NCBI GenBank assembly: GCA_010092845.1
Contig: JAADYW010000125.1
Location: forward strand, 1 to 54,498
DNA length: 54,498 nt
DNA from: Chloroflexota bacterium
Lineage (GTDB): Bacteria > Chloroflexota > Anaerolineae > Aggregatilineales > J027
Direction: 5' to 3'
A program made the translations under genes and the position numbers. Positions 1 to 9,691 of the stretch are shown here, one piece after another. The notes below the pieces were generated by a model. The model saw only the letters and a list, made by a program, of their open reading frames with translations. It did no database searches and had not been told where the DNA came from. The number at the start of each line of letters is the position of its first letter. Position 1 is the stretch's first letter.

Positions 1-778
1 CAATCAGCCCGGTGGTAACCTGGGAGCCGTTGCCCCCTCCCACCTCCGGAATCTCAATGCGGATGAATTCCAGGAGGAACCGCACTAACCCGTAACCAGC
101 CAGATACATCAGCAAGAAATCACCATGCTGGAAAAGCTGGCGACGGCGCGTCCACAAAAACAGGAGCAACCCACACAACGCCAACGATAGCAACGACTCA
201 TAGAGGAAAAGCGGGTGAAAATAGGATTCATCGGCGTACTCGGGCAGTGGGTTATCGATCTTGATCGCCCAGGGAAGATCCGTTGGCAGTCCATAGAGCT
301 CCTGGTTGATGAAATTGCCCCAGCGGCCAATGGCCTGGCCAATCGGCAGAGCAATCGCGACCCGATCCGCCCATTGGAGGCGATTGAGCTTGTGATGACG
401 GGCGTAGAGCAGAATCGCAATCAAGCCCCCAAGGATTGCACCGAAAATGGATAGACCGCCACTCCAGATCGCCAGGGGGCCATTCTCCAGGTCAGTGAGG
501 TAGTCCAGGCTCCAGGATTGCTGTTCCGCCGCATCGCCGGCTGGAAAGAGCACCGACCACAGCCGCGCGCCGATCACCCCGGCAATCACCACCCAGATCA
601 CGCCATTCCAGACGATCTCCGTGTCCTCATCATCTTTGTGAGCGAGCCAGGCCACCAGGACCGTCGCCACCACGATTCCCAGGACGATGATCACTCCATA
701 CCAGTGTATCGCCGGGCTGATCTCGAGGCCGAAAACCTCGAATGTTCCAAATTCAAGACTACGTCGCGTCAGTTCCAC
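1..778 (-). CDS. lgt: Prolipoprotein diacylglyceryl transferase (partial, C-terminus runs off the window)
   Basis: Minus-strand frame reads ...EISPAIHWYGVIIVLG...GRIGQAIGRWGNFINQELYGLP...SYFHPLFLYESLLSLALCGLLLF...LAGYGLVRFFLEFIRIE, the Lgt signature. Not in the ORF list because it is open at the window edge. GTG start near 778 is tentative. Confidence 0.9.
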   Translation of the reverse strand, partial: MELTRRSLEFGTFEVFGLEISPAIHWYGVIIVLGIVVATVLVAWLAHKDDEDTEIVWNGVIWVVIAGVIGARLWSVLFPAGDAAEQQSWSLDYLTDLENGPLAIWSGGLSIFGAILGGLIAILLYARHHKLNRLQWADRVAIALPIGQAIGRWGNFINQELYGLPTDLPWAIKIDNPLPEYADESYFHPLFLYESLLSLALCGLLLFLWTRRRQLFQHGDFLLMYLAGYGLVRFLLEFIRIEIPEVGGGNGSQVTTGLI

Positions 779-911
779 ACCAAAGCTCCTCAACAGGCAA
801 TTCGCCAATGCCGCCTGCACAGTGTAGCGAGTTTTGGGTTCAGCGCAAGACTTGAATTTGCAATTTCACCGGGCTGACGGCACAATCGCCGCAAACCCGT
901 CCCAGGAGGAA

Positions 912-1697
912 ATGATGCTCACCGTAACACGCCACGACAATTACTTCGAAATCACCCTGAACCGCCCCGAAAAGCGCAATGCCATCACCCTGGAGATGAT
1001 CCGCCAGCTCAGCGCAGCGGTTGCCGAAGCAGAGCGCGATAGCAGTACGCGTTTGATTGTCATCCGTGGCGAGGGCAAGGCCTTTTCCTCAGGCTTAGAT
1101 CTACAAGCAATCTGGAACGTGGCGGAGGAATTTGGTCCCAAATGGCAACAGAATCCGCACGCCCTAACCCGTGAGTGGCAAAGCGGACTGAATCGCCTGG
1201 CCCACTCGTCAATCCCATCGCTAGCGCTGATCCATGGTTACTGTCTGGGGCTGGGGCTGGAGATCGCGCTAGCCTGTGATTTCCGGTATGCAACTGAAGA
1301 CGCGGTACTGAGCCTAGAAGAAACACGCCTCGGCCTGATACCTGATGTCGGCGGGACAACCCGGCTGGTCAAAGCCATAGGCATTCCCCGGGCCAAGGAG
1401 TTAATCCTGACAGCGCGCCGGATAGATGCAGAGACAGCCGAACGCTGGGGCCTCATCAACCGCATCGTTCCGAAGACGGCATTTGATGATGCCGCGACAC
1501 AACTTACGGAGTCAATCTCAGCGTGCGCGCCGCTAGCGGTTGCCGCGGCAAAACGTGTCATCAATGGGATTGCAGACGAAGCAAGTGGCTTGCTACTGGA
1601 GCAAACAGAGCAAGCCCCGCTATTCCGTACCGCCGACCTGCAAGAGGGGATACAGGCCACACTGGAAAAGCGCCCTCCTGAGTGGAAATCACAGTAG
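912..1697 (+). CDS. Enoyl-CoA hydratase/isomerase family protein
   Basis: MMLTVTRHDNYFEITLNRPEKRNAIT...GKAFSSGLDL...IHGYCLGLGLEIALACDFRYA, crotonase fold motifs. AGGAGG at about 904 supports the 912 start rather than 834. Confidence 0.9.
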   Translation: MMLTVTRHDNYFEITLNRPEKRNAITLEMIRQLSAAVAEAERDSSTRLIVIRGEGKAFSSGLDLQAIWNVAEEFGPKWQQNPHALTREWQSGLNRLAHSSIPSLALIHGYCLGLGLEIALACDFRYATEDAVLSLEETRLGLIPDVGGTTRLVKAIGIPRAKELILTARRIDAETAERWGLINRIVPKTAFDDAATQLTESISACAPLAVAAAKRVINGIADEASGLLLEQTEQAPLFRTADLQEGIQATLEKRPPEWKSQ

Positions 1698-1706
1698 TGT
1701 CACGGT

Positions 1707-2012
1707 CTAGAGTTGCAGGTGCGGTCGGCCACGAATGACTTTCTGGTTAAAGTTGGTAACATACTCGAGCAGATTCTCTTTGAGCTTCTGCCACTCTTCG
1801 GTCGCCAGCACATCGCGCATTTTCTGCAGGTCGTCGGCGATCGCCTCAACGACAATCTGCGGGTTATTGTCGCGTCCATACAGCGTAAACCAGGCCTCAA
1901 TTGGTTTGACGCCTAACGCGGTAAGGCGCGGCGCAAACTCCCGGATCATAAACTCAAAGTGCTCCTGATCCCGATCCGGCAGAATATCCCAACTCAGTAA
2001 TAATTTGACCAT
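1707..2012 (-). CDS. Conserved hypothetical small protein (possible dimeric alpha/beta-barrel type)
   Basis: 101 aa ORF MVKLLLSWDILPDRDQEHFEFMIREFAPRLTALG..., coding-like composition, close spacing to the next minus-strand gene. Confidence 0.6.
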   Translation of the reverse strand: MVKLLLSWDILPDRDQEHFEFMIREFAPRLTALGVKPIEAWFTLYGRDNNPQIVVEAIADDLQKMRDVLATEEWQKLKENLLEYVTNFNQKVIRGRPHLQL

Positions 2013-2019
2013 TGCTATA

Positions 2020-2658
2020 TTATTCCTTCACGCTCAGCACCACAACCTGCGTCTGCTCAGTTAGGTTGCTGGTAGTGACGCGAAACGAGTCCGCTTCAAC
2101 AGGTGCACTGACGCCCATCTCTTTGAGGAAACGGTCCACTGGCTCCAATTCAAGCGTTGTCATGGGTGTCTGGTAATGCATGGGGATAACGATGCTTGGC
2201 TCCAGCAGGCTAATCACCTCGGCAGCCTGGTTCGCGAACAACGCTTCGCCACCGCCAACCGGCACCAGAGCAACATCGATATTCCCCAGTGCATCAACTG
2301 CCGATTGGCTGGGAATGTAGTTCAAATCACCCAAATGCGCCACTGTGACGCCGTTGAATTCCATAACGTAGATGACATTTCGTATTGGGTTCTCAGCTTC
2401 GGCATCATGCATTGCTGCACCCACGATAAACACGCCGCCAATCTCGTATTCCCCCGGCCCAGTCAGCGCATAGCTGTAGTTGGGCGTTGCGGCCAGGTAG
2501 TTATGCCCCGGTGTATCATGGCTAATCGTGACGACATCCGTCTTCAGCCGCAAGGGCCGGTAACCAATGACCCCAGCGTCATAGGGATCGGTCACCACTG
2601 TTGCCAGATTACGCTCAGTTAGCCGGAAGCAACTATGTCCGTACCAGATAATATCCAT
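2020..2658 (-). CDS. MBL-fold metal-dependent hydrolase (UlaG-like)
   Basis: MDIIWYGHSCFRLTE...VTDPYD...ISHDTPGHN...GEYEIGGVFI...AHLGDLNYIPS...IPMHYQTP. Confidence 0.85.
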   Translation of the reverse strand: MDIIWYGHSCFRLTERNLATVVTDPYDAGVIGYRPLRLKTDVVTISHDTPGHNYLAATPNYSYALTGPGEYEIGGVFIVGAAMHDAEAENPIRNVIYVMEFNGVTVAHLGDLNYIPSQSAVDALGNIDVALVPVGGGEALFANQAAEVISLLEPSIVIPMHYQTPMTTLELEPVDRFLKEMGVSAPVEADSFRVTTSNLTEQTQVVVLSVKE

Positions 2659-2740
2659 ACAGGGTTTAGTTAACCGTTCTTAAACTTAGCGGTAGATGTT
2701 GACATTATAGCGAATGCATGGTGCGATGCAAGCAAGAACC

Positions 2741-3547
2741 TCATGGCTGCACAATATCGACATCACGTTCTGAACACCCGCCCTCGGCCTGAACAAAATC
2801 AGGATAACTATTCACCCAACCACTACGGCCATTGGGCAGATTCACCTGGAACCACGTCTGGCCCGTCGTATCAGCGTTACGGCCGGTGACTTCCAGGCGT
2901 TCACCCTCGTCCAGCGTCATGATCTGGCCGAAACCAGTACCCGGGCCGGTCCGCGCGCGGAGTGTCGTCACGGTAGTAACATAACACGGACCCAGTGCCT
3001 CAGGCGGTTCGCCCTCACCATCGGTGGGCAAAGCACCTTCTTCGACCACCTGGACATTGACAGCTGTCGGGGGACTGGCGATAGTCTCGTGAAAGGCAAT
3101 CACCTCGAGTGTATAGCTACCCGTCTCATCGGGCGTCCAGGAAAGCTCAGCCTGGGCAATGCCCTCACCGGCAAAGGTAACTTCATCAGCGGAGAAAGTC
3201 GTCTGGCGCGTCATCACCCGCAATGTAATGCGGGTAACGCTCTCCTCGTGTTGCGCGGAGACATTGAGAGTAACCGGCTGATTCACCTCGACCTGTTCGC
3301 CAGGCACAATATCGAGAATCTCCACCAACGGGGGCAGCACCTGATCCGTGTTACCCGCGCCCGAGCCGCTCTGGACTGTCGCGGCGCGCAGCGTTGCGAT
3401 ATTGGGGGTGGCCGTTGGCTCCTCTTCTTCCTCGCCGTCGCGTGTCAGGCTACATGCCAGGGTAGCCAGCAATAGCATCAGCACCACCAGTAACAGATTC
3501 CGAGCCATATACTGCGCGTGTCGAGTTGGTTGAGCGTAATTCATCAC
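2741..3547 (-). CDS. Secreted or lipid-anchored protein with Ig-like and SH3b domains
   Basis: N-terminal hydrophobic segment ending LLATLAC; Ig-like region (VEILDIVPGEQVEVNQPVTLNVSAQHEE); SH3b (CYVTTVTTLRARTGPGTGFGQIMTLDEGERLEVTGRN...GWVNSY). Confidence 0.75.
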   Translation of the reverse strand: MMNYAQPTRHAQYMARNLLLVVLMLLLATLACSLTRDGEEEEEPTATPNIATLRAATVQSGSGAGNTDQVLPPLVEILDIVPGEQVEVNQPVTLNVSAQHEESVTRITLRVMTRQTTFSADEVTFAGEGIAQAELSWTPDETGSYTLEVIAFHETIASPPTAVNVQVVEEGALPTDGEGEPPEALGPCYVTTVTTLRARTGPGTGFGQIMTLDEGERLEVTGRNADTTGQTWFQVNLPNGRSGWVNSYPDFVQAEGGCSERDVDIVQP

Positions 3548-3615
3548 CTGATCTCCAGCACCGTCGTGTTCTATTGGTGGAGTTTACTGGTCTTCGCCTG
3601 TAGAGGCAACTAACT

Positions 3616-4620
3616 TCACTCCTCCAGCCAAACGGATGGCAGATTCTGCTCAACCTCAATATCCTTGAAACGAGGGGTCTTGCGCGCACCATGTGACTGA
3701 ACCCAGGGCCACATCTTGCGAAGACCTTCGGCCAGGGGCGTTTCATCATCAAGCGCGAGCTCAAAAACGCGCCGGACCTTGTCATGAACCGCATAGGCAT
3801 GCACGACTTCGTGGCGTGCCGACAAATAACGCACCGTTGGTGTGACCCCCATAACGCGCCCAACCTCCTCCACAAGCTGGTTCACCGTGACCGGGGTATC
3901 TGCGCCGAGATTGAAAATCTCATTTCTCGCGCCCGGTGTTGTCGGCGCCTGGGCGATGACGGGACTGATATCCTTGACATAAGTGAAGCCGCGCGACTGC
4001 TCGCCATCGCCAAAGACAGTTACCGGCTTTTCTTGCATGATCTGGTTCATGAAGATACCGATCACATTTCGGTACCGATCAGCAACGTTCTGGCGCTCGC
4101 CATAGACGTTGTGCGGACGGAAGATGGTATACGGCAGACCAAACATCTCATAGGCCAGTTTCAAGTCCTGTTCGACGGCATATTTCGCGATGCCATACGG
4201 ATCCTCTGGCTGCGGCGTCATATCCTCGGTCATCGGTGGGGGTGCACTGCCATAGACTGCAATTGAGGAGGTGAAGACAAAATGCTCGACTCCATAGTTC
4301 ACTGATGCGTTCACCAGGTTCACAGTGCCGATCAGATTATTGGTGTAGTTGAAGCGGCGAATAAAATGGCTGAGTCCCTCTGCCGCGTAGGCTGCAAGAT
4401 GATAGACATAACGTGGCTGTTCATTCGCAAATAGCTGGTTGAGCAGGGCATGATCTGTAATACTGCCTTCCACCAACATCGCAGCCGGATTGACATTATC
4501 ACGATAGCCGCCACTAAGGTCATCGAGTGCAATCACTCGATGTCCCGCTGCCACAAGCTCATCGACCACATGCGAGCCCATGAACCCAGCAGCGCCTGTT
4601 ACCAAAACCGTATCTGTCAT
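3616..4620 (-). CDS. NAD-dependent epimerase/dehydratase (UDP-glucose 4-epimerase-like)
   Basis: MTDTVLVTGAAGFMGSHVVDEL (GxxGxxG) and YGIAKYAVEQ (YxxxK). Confidence 0.88.
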   Translation of the reverse strand: MTDTVLVTGAAGFMGSHVVDELVAAGHRVIALDDLSGGYRDNVNPAAMLVEGSITDHALLNQLFANEQPRYVYHLAAYAAEGLSHFIRRFNYTNNLIGTVNLVNASVNYGVEHFVFTSSIAVYGSAPPPMTEDMTPQPEDPYGIAKYAVEQDLKLAYEMFGLPYTIFRPHNVYGERQNVADRYRNVIGIFMNQIMQEKPVTVFGDGEQSRGFTYVKDISPVIAQAPTTPGARNEIFNLGADTPVTVNQLVEEVGRVMGVTPTVRYLSARHEVVHAYAVHDKVRRVFELALDDETPLAEGLRKMWPWVQSHGARKTPRFKDIEVEQNLPSVWLEE

Positions 4621-4722
4621 AGCCTCATTACCGTCAATTGGACCGAATATCGCCGGCTAGAATACCCTGTCCCAGGGTGTGAGGCAAGGGTAGCTCGATT
4701 CCATCTAGCGGATCGTGAGTGG

Positions 4723-5646
4723 CTATTCGACATGGGGACGCTCATCGGTAGCGACATCGTGCGCACTTGGGAAGTAGCGCACCTCTCGATAGACAGCGCG
4801 CGCAAATACCAGCAACCCTGTGTGCCCGATCATATCGTCATCAGGGCGCACACGGGCTGGGATCGTCTTCCAGGGGCGTTGGATTAGCTCCTCGACCTGC
4901 AACATAAACCAGGCCCCATGATAGAGCCGCTCTAACAAGGTGATGACCTGATTGACTGTGGGCACGATAGCACCCAGAAAGCCGCCGCCGGCCAACGCTT
5001 GCCAGGCGTGTTCCAGATAGTCTTCGGGATTCGGCACATCCAGAAAAAGCGCATCTACCCCGGTCTGGTTGAAGCCCAAGCCGATATCTTGCTCAATGAA
5101 GCTCACGCGATGCGCTACATCGAGACGGTTCACATTGTCCCGCGCCTGCTGCAGCATCTTCGCGCGCCGATCATAGCTGTAGACATGGCCTGTTTCGCCC
5201 ACCAGAAGGGCCATCAAACAGGTGAGCGCCCCGCTGCCAGAACCAGCTTCGACGACCCGCATGCCCTCTCTCAGGCCCAACTTGAGCGCGATATACCCCA
5301 AATCCTTGGGATAGATAATCTGGGTCGCCCGGTCAATATTTTGCAGGATGTCATCCAGATTGGGCCGCAACACAAACATGGTGTGCCCCAAGTGCGTCCG
5401 GAACTGCTCACCATAGCGAATCCCAACCAGGAGATCGAAATCGACCTCACCGTAGTGCGTCTGTAATTTGCGGGCCGGGCGAACGGTACGGATGAAGATC
5501 TTGCGGTCCTTGCTCACGATGATGACGGTATCACCATATGCCACAGTTGGTGCTTGAGATAATGTCACGTGCTCGACCTTAGCAATTCCAGGATCAGACC
5601 AAACCAGACGATTATAGCGAGCCTGACAGAATTTTGAAGATACCAT
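4723..5646 (-). CDS. tRNA (adenine-N1)-methyltransferase, TrmI-like
   Basis: GDTVIIVSKDRKIFIRTVRPARKLQTHYGEVDFDLLVG...IIYPKDLGYIALKLGLREGMRVVEAGSGSGALTCLMA, a TrmI/GCD14-type methyltransferase. The 5775 start in the ORF track is spurious because it reads antisense through the tRNA; ATG at 5646 or GTG at 5568 is more likely. Confidence 0.85.
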   Translation of the reverse strand: MVSSKFCQARYNRLVWSDPGIAKVEHVTLSQAPTVAYGDTVIIVSKDRKIFIRTVRPARKLQTHYGEVDFDLLVGIRYGEQFRTHLGHTMFVLRPNLDDILQNIDRATQIIYPKDLGYIALKLGLREGMRVVEAGSGSGALTCLMALLVGETGHVYSYDRRAKMLQQARDNVNRLDVAHRVSFIEQDIGLGFNQTGVDALFLDVPNPEDYLEHAWQALAGGGFLGAIVPTVNQVITLLERLYHGAWFMLQVEELIQRPWKTIPARVRPDDDMIGHTGLLVFARAVYREVRYFPSAHDVATDERPHVE

Positions 5647-5697
5647 CGAATCATACTTGACGGCGCGCACGGACTTCAGTAAACTTTTATTCAAGTT

Positions 5698-5768
5698 GCG
5701 GGCATGGTGTAGCGGTAACACAGCAGCTTCCCAAGCTGTTAACACGGGTTCGATTCCCGTTGCCCGCT
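5698..5768 (+). tRNA. tRNA-Gly (anticodon CCC)
   Basis: 71 nt cloverleaf: acceptor GCGGGCA/TGCCCGC, anticodon arm GCAGC-TTCCCAA-GCTGT (CCC), T arm ACGGG-TTCGATT-CCCGT. No encoded CCA. Confidence 0.95.
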
Positions 5769-5777
5769 CAGCCAAAT

Positions 5778-5807
5778 CACCAGCGTTATCATGCGCTGGT
5801 GTTTTTT
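5778..5807 (+). terminator. Rho-independent terminator downstream of tRNA-Gly
   Basis: CACCAGCG-TTATCATG-CGCTGGTG followed by TTTTTT. Confidence 0.85.
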
Positions 5808-5884
5808 GTTGTTTTGCAGGTCTTGGGGGAAAATACTCATTTGCTTAAGACGGATGCAAGGAACGACTAGGGAGGCGGTCTCGG

Positions 5885-7804
5885 ATGGCCGCAACATTGA
5901 CCTTTCTGGCAGGTTTCATCGTTATCGCGCTGGCGGCAAGGCAAATTGGTCAGTATTTCTCTGAAGTCCGCCTACCACTGGTAACGGGCTACCTGGTAAC
6001 GGGCATAATCGTTGGCCCGTTTGTACTCAATCTGATTACCAGCGAAGCAACTGAGAATCTGGAATTTGTCAATGAAGTCGCGCTGGGCCTGATCGCCTTT
6101 TCCGCCGGCAATGAACTCTACCTCAAGGAGATCCGCAGTCGGCTGCATAGCATCTTTTGGGTCACGACTGGTCTCGTCATCGCAATCTACACCATCGGCA
6201 CGATTGGCGTACTATTGCTGGCCGAGGCTATTCCGTTCATGCAGGATATGCCAACCGCCAGCCGGATTGCCATCGCCATCCTGGCCGGAACCATCCTCAT
6301 CGCACGCTCCCCCTCCTCCGCCATTGCCGTTATCAATGAGCTGCGCGCCAAAGGCCCATATACCAAAATGGTCCTTGGCGTCACCGTAGTTATGGATGTC
6401 GTCGTTATTGTCTTTTTTGCCATAAATGCTTCCATGGCCGATGTCCTTCTCATTGGTGGCGGCTTCGATTTCTCCTTCGCATTCATTCTGGCTTCTGAGC
6501 TTATACTGGCTTTTCTGTTGGGCTACGGCCTCGGCAGGCTGTTGGCGGTTATTCTCTCAACACACGTGCATGGGCATCTCAAGATCCTACTGGTCCTTTT
6601 TGGTGGCTATGCAATGTTTGTGATATCTGACCGGGTACGCACCTTTACACATGATGAGTTCGCGGCTGAAATCCTGATCGAGCCACTATTAATCTGCTTG
6701 ATCGCAAGCTTTGTCGTCACCAATTACACCCCCTACCGCAATGACTTTGCCGATACGTTGCATGTCGTTGAGCCAATGATCTTCATCGCCTTTTTCACCC
6801 TGACCGGCGCCGAGCTTGAGCTTGATGTGGTATTCTTGACGTGGCCGATCACATTGGCCTTATTTGGCATACGTCTGGCCGGCGTAGGGCTGGGCACAGT
6901 CCTCGGCGGAATGGTCGCCGGAGAGCCCTCAAACTACAGTCGGGTGATGTGGATGTCGTTTATCACCCAGGCAGGAGTTGGGCTGGGGTTGGCCAAAGAA
7001 GTCGCTGTCGAGTTTCCTGAATGGGGCAATGAATTCGCCACACTCATCATCTCGGTAATCGTCTTGAATGAGATTGTGGGGCCGCCCTTTTTCAAGGCGG
7101 CTATCCGGCGCGTTGGCGAGTCGCATGTTCCAGCAAGAGCTGAACCTGACACACAACGTGATGCTTTACTATTGGGTATCGAGGGCAAGACCCTTGCGCT
7201 AGCACGCCAGCTGATGCATCACAACTGGAAGGTCATCGTGGCAGACACTGATTCTGCACAGGTGAACCTGGTGACAGCCCCAGATATCGAGGCTCATCAC
7301 CTGCCAGACCTATCGGTTGAGTCGTTTGCGCGCGTGATTACCAATGCCACGGATGCATTGGTGGCGATGCTTCCGGACGATCCAGCCAATCGCCAGGCCT
7401 GCGAAATCGCGTACGAGCACTTTGGCATCAAGCGGCTTATTGTGCTGGTCAATGACCCATCATGCGCGGGCCAGTTTCTTGAACTGGGTGCCGCGGTGGT
7501 CGATCCGACATCAGCAATGGTAAATGTTCTGGACCGTTTCGTCCGGGTGCCGCAATCTGCAGCCTTATTCCTACGGCGCGAGGCAGAGTACGAAATGGTC
7601 CAGGTGACAATCAGTGACCGCGATATCATTGGGCTATCATTGCGTGACCTGCGCCTCCCTAACGATGTGCTCATGCTAAGTATTCATCGGGGCCGGCAGT
7701 CCATCATGCCACGTGGCTATACCACCCTCCAGCGCAATGATGAGGTAACATTGGTCGGCAGCCCTGAAAGCCTGGCGAGGGTAACCCGCCGGCTCGGTTA
7801 CTAG
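5885..7804 (+). CDS. Cation:proton antiporter with C-terminal TrkA-type regulatory domains
   Basis: Multiple TM helices (FLAGFIVIALAARQIGQYF...LPLVTGYLVTGIIVGPF), then a Rossmann-like region (LLLGIEGKTLALARQLMHHNWKVIVADTD) and TrkA-C-like C-terminus. Confidence 0.85.
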   Translation: MAATLTFLAGFIVIALAARQIGQYFSEVRLPLVTGYLVTGIIVGPFVLNLITSEATENLEFVNEVALGLIAFSAGNELYLKEIRSRLHSIFWVTTGLVIAIYTIGTIGVLLLAEAIPFMQDMPTASRIAIAILAGTILIARSPSSAIAVINELRAKGPYTKMVLGVTVVMDVVVIVFFAINASMADVLLIGGGFDFSFAFILASELILAFLLGYGLGRLLAVILSTHVHGHLKILLVLFGGYAMFVISDRVRTFTHDEFAAEILIEPLLICLIASFVVTNYTPYRNDFADTLHVVEPMIFIAFFTLTGAELELDVVFLTWPITLALFGIRLAGVGLGTVLGGMVAGEPSNYSRVMWMSFITQAGVGLGLAKEVAVEFPEWGNEFATLIISVIVLNEIVGPPFFKAAIRRVGESHVPARAEPDTQRDALLLGIEGKTLALARQLMHHNWKVIVADTDSAQVNLVTAPDIEAHHLPDLSVESFARVITNATDALVAMLPDDPANRQACEIAYEHFGIKRLIVLVNDPSCAGQFLELGAAVVDPTSAMVNVLDRFVRVPQSAALFLRREAEYEMVQVTISDRDIIGLSLRDLRLPNDVLMLSIHRGRQSIMPRGYTTLQRNDEVTLVGSPESLARVTRRLGY

Positions 7805-7848
7805 GCACCGGTACGGTACCCGAAAACCATCCATCAGGAGGTCGTTTT

Positions 7849-9681
7849 TTGCACCATAGCATTCTGTTCGAGTTGGCAAGCATTGTCGTTCTCGGCGTTG
7901 GGGCCCAATGGGTCGCCTGGCGTTTTGAATTACCCTCCATTCTATTGCTACTGCTGATTGGCTTCGCAGCTGGCCCTGTCACGGGTCTGATCAACCCAGA
8001 TGCATTGTTAGGCGACTTGCTGCAACCCGTCGTCTCGCTCTCGGTGGCGATCATCCTCTTTGAAGGAGGGTTGAGCCTGAAGATCGACGAACTGCGAGAA
8101 GGAGGGGTGGTTCGTAACCTCGTTAGCGTTGGATTGCTGGTTACCTGGGCCATCAGCAGTGCTGCAGCCTTAGTCTTTCTTGACCTGGACCTGGCGCTAT
8201 CCTTGCTGTTGGGAGCAATCGTAGTGGTCTCCGGCCCAACAGTCATCATTCCGATGCTACGGCATCTGCGCCTTGGCGGTGAAGTCGGCTCGATTCTCAA
8301 GTGGGAAGGCATTCTTATCGACCCAATTGGCGCAACTTTTGCGGTGCTTGTCTTCGAGGCCGTTTTCGTCGCTGACGAGCTGCAGGAAGCCACAATCTCT
8401 GCTCTGCTCGGTTTGTTCGAGACCCTTATGGTAGGTGGGGTCGCTGGAGTCGCCGGGGCGATCATCCTTACCATTGCGTTACGTCGTTATTGGGTCCCAG
8501 ATTTCCTGGAAAGCCCGGTGACATTAATGCTTGTGGTGGCTGTCTTCGATCTCTCGGACGAGATCATTCCGGAATCCGGGTTATTTGCGGTGACCGTCAT
8601 GGGCCTCATTGTGGCCAATCAGAAAGATTTGCAGCTTGGCGGTATCGAGGAGTTTAAAGAAAGTGTGGGGATACTGCTCATCTCTTCGCTCTTCATCTTG
8701 TTAGCGGCGCGCCTAGATCTTGAGGATTTCGAGCATGTCGGTCTGGGGAGCCTGATCTTTCTCGCGACTCTGATCGTCGTTGCCAGGCCAATTACTGTCC
8801 TCGTTTCCACCTGGGGCTCTCAATTGAACTGGCGGGAGCGCGTCTTCCTCGCGTGGATGGCCCCGCGCGGAATCGTTGCGGCCGCGGTGGCATCGATCTT
8901 TGCATTGGATCTCGAAGAGGTCGGCCACCCGGACGCCGAACGATTGGTGCCACTTACCTTTCTGGTGATTGTGGGGACCGTGGCCTTCTATGCGCTGACG
9001 ACTCAGTTCGTCGCCCGTCGCCTCAAACTGGTGCGGCCCCAGCCCCAAGGAGTCCTCATCGCGGGCGCACATTCCTGGGCCCGCAATGTCGCCAGTGCTT
9101 TGCAGAACAACGGTATTGAAGTTCTGATTGTGGACACCAATCCGAGCAATATCGCATTGGCGGAAATCCGCAATCTGCCCAATTTCCGTGAGAACATCCT
9201 GACACAACGGTGCCTTGAGGAGGCAGAAGTCTGCGGGGTTGGACGCTTGATGGCTCTGACATCTAATGATGAGGTCAATTCCCTGGCAGCGCTTCAGTTT
9301 ACCGAGCTATTCGGTCGCCAGGAAGTGTACCGTCTGCCAGCCAACATTGCCGCCGACAAGACAACCAGATTCCGCTATGGCCGCACCCTCTTCAATGAGG
9401 AAATGACCCACCAGCACATCACGTCGCTGTTTAATGCGGGGGCGACCCTGGAGAAGACTGATCTGGAGTCTGAAGCCGACATAACGGATTTCCAACGACA
9501 GCTCGCCGCTGGAAACCGTATTCCCTTGTTCTCGATTAGCAACGGCACACTAAATATCATTACAGCCGACAACCCAATCGTGCCACGGATTGGCCAGCGC
9601 ATCATCTACCTGACTGACCCAACCGCTGGCAATACCGAGGTTGAGACGCAATCACCTGGCGGACAAATCAGCCGAGTCTAG
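7849..9681 (+). CDS. Cation:proton antiporter (NhaP/CPA1-like) with TrkA-N domain; TTG start
   Basis: Multiple TM helices (LLLLIGFAAGPVTGLINPDALLGDLLQPVVSLSVAIILFEGGLSL...WMAPRGIVAAAVASIFAL), then VLIAGAHSWARNVASALQNNGIEVLIVDTNPSN. Confidence 0.85.
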   Translation: MHHSILFELASIVVLGVGAQWVAWRFELPSILLLLLIGFAAGPVTGLINPDALLGDLLQPVVSLSVAIILFEGGLSLKIDELREGGVVRNLVSVGLLVTWAISSAAALVFLDLDLALSLLLGAIVVVSGPTVIIPMLRHLRLGGEVGSILKWEGILIDPIGATFAVLVFEAVFVADELQEATISALLGLFETLMVGGVAGVAGAIILTIALRRYWVPDFLESPVTLMLVVAVFDLSDEIIPESGLFAVTVMGLIVANQKDLQLGGIEEFKESVGILLISSLFILLAARLDLEDFEHVGLGSLIFLATLIVVARPITVLVSTWGSQLNWRERVFLAWMAPRGIVAAAVASIFALDLEEVGHPDAERLVPLTFLVIVGTVAFYALTTQFVARRLKLVRPQPQGVLIAGAHSWARNVASALQNNGIEVLIVDTNPSNIALAEIRNLPNFRENILTQRCLEEAEVCGVGRLMALTSNDEVNSLAALQFTELFGRQEVYRLPANIAADKTTRFRYGRTLFNEEMTHQHITSLFNAGATLEKTDLESEADITDFQRQLAAGNRIPLFSISNGTLNIITADNPIVPRIGQRIIYLTDPTAGNTEVETQSPGGQISRV

Positions 9682-9691
9682 GACCCTGGAT

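Noticed and set aside
7704-8474. 256-aa minus-strand ORF (MVRMIAPATPATPPTIRVSNKPSRAE...)
   Set aside because: Shadow ORF antisense to the NhaP-like antiporter; Ser/Thr/Arg-rich composition typical of antisense frames.
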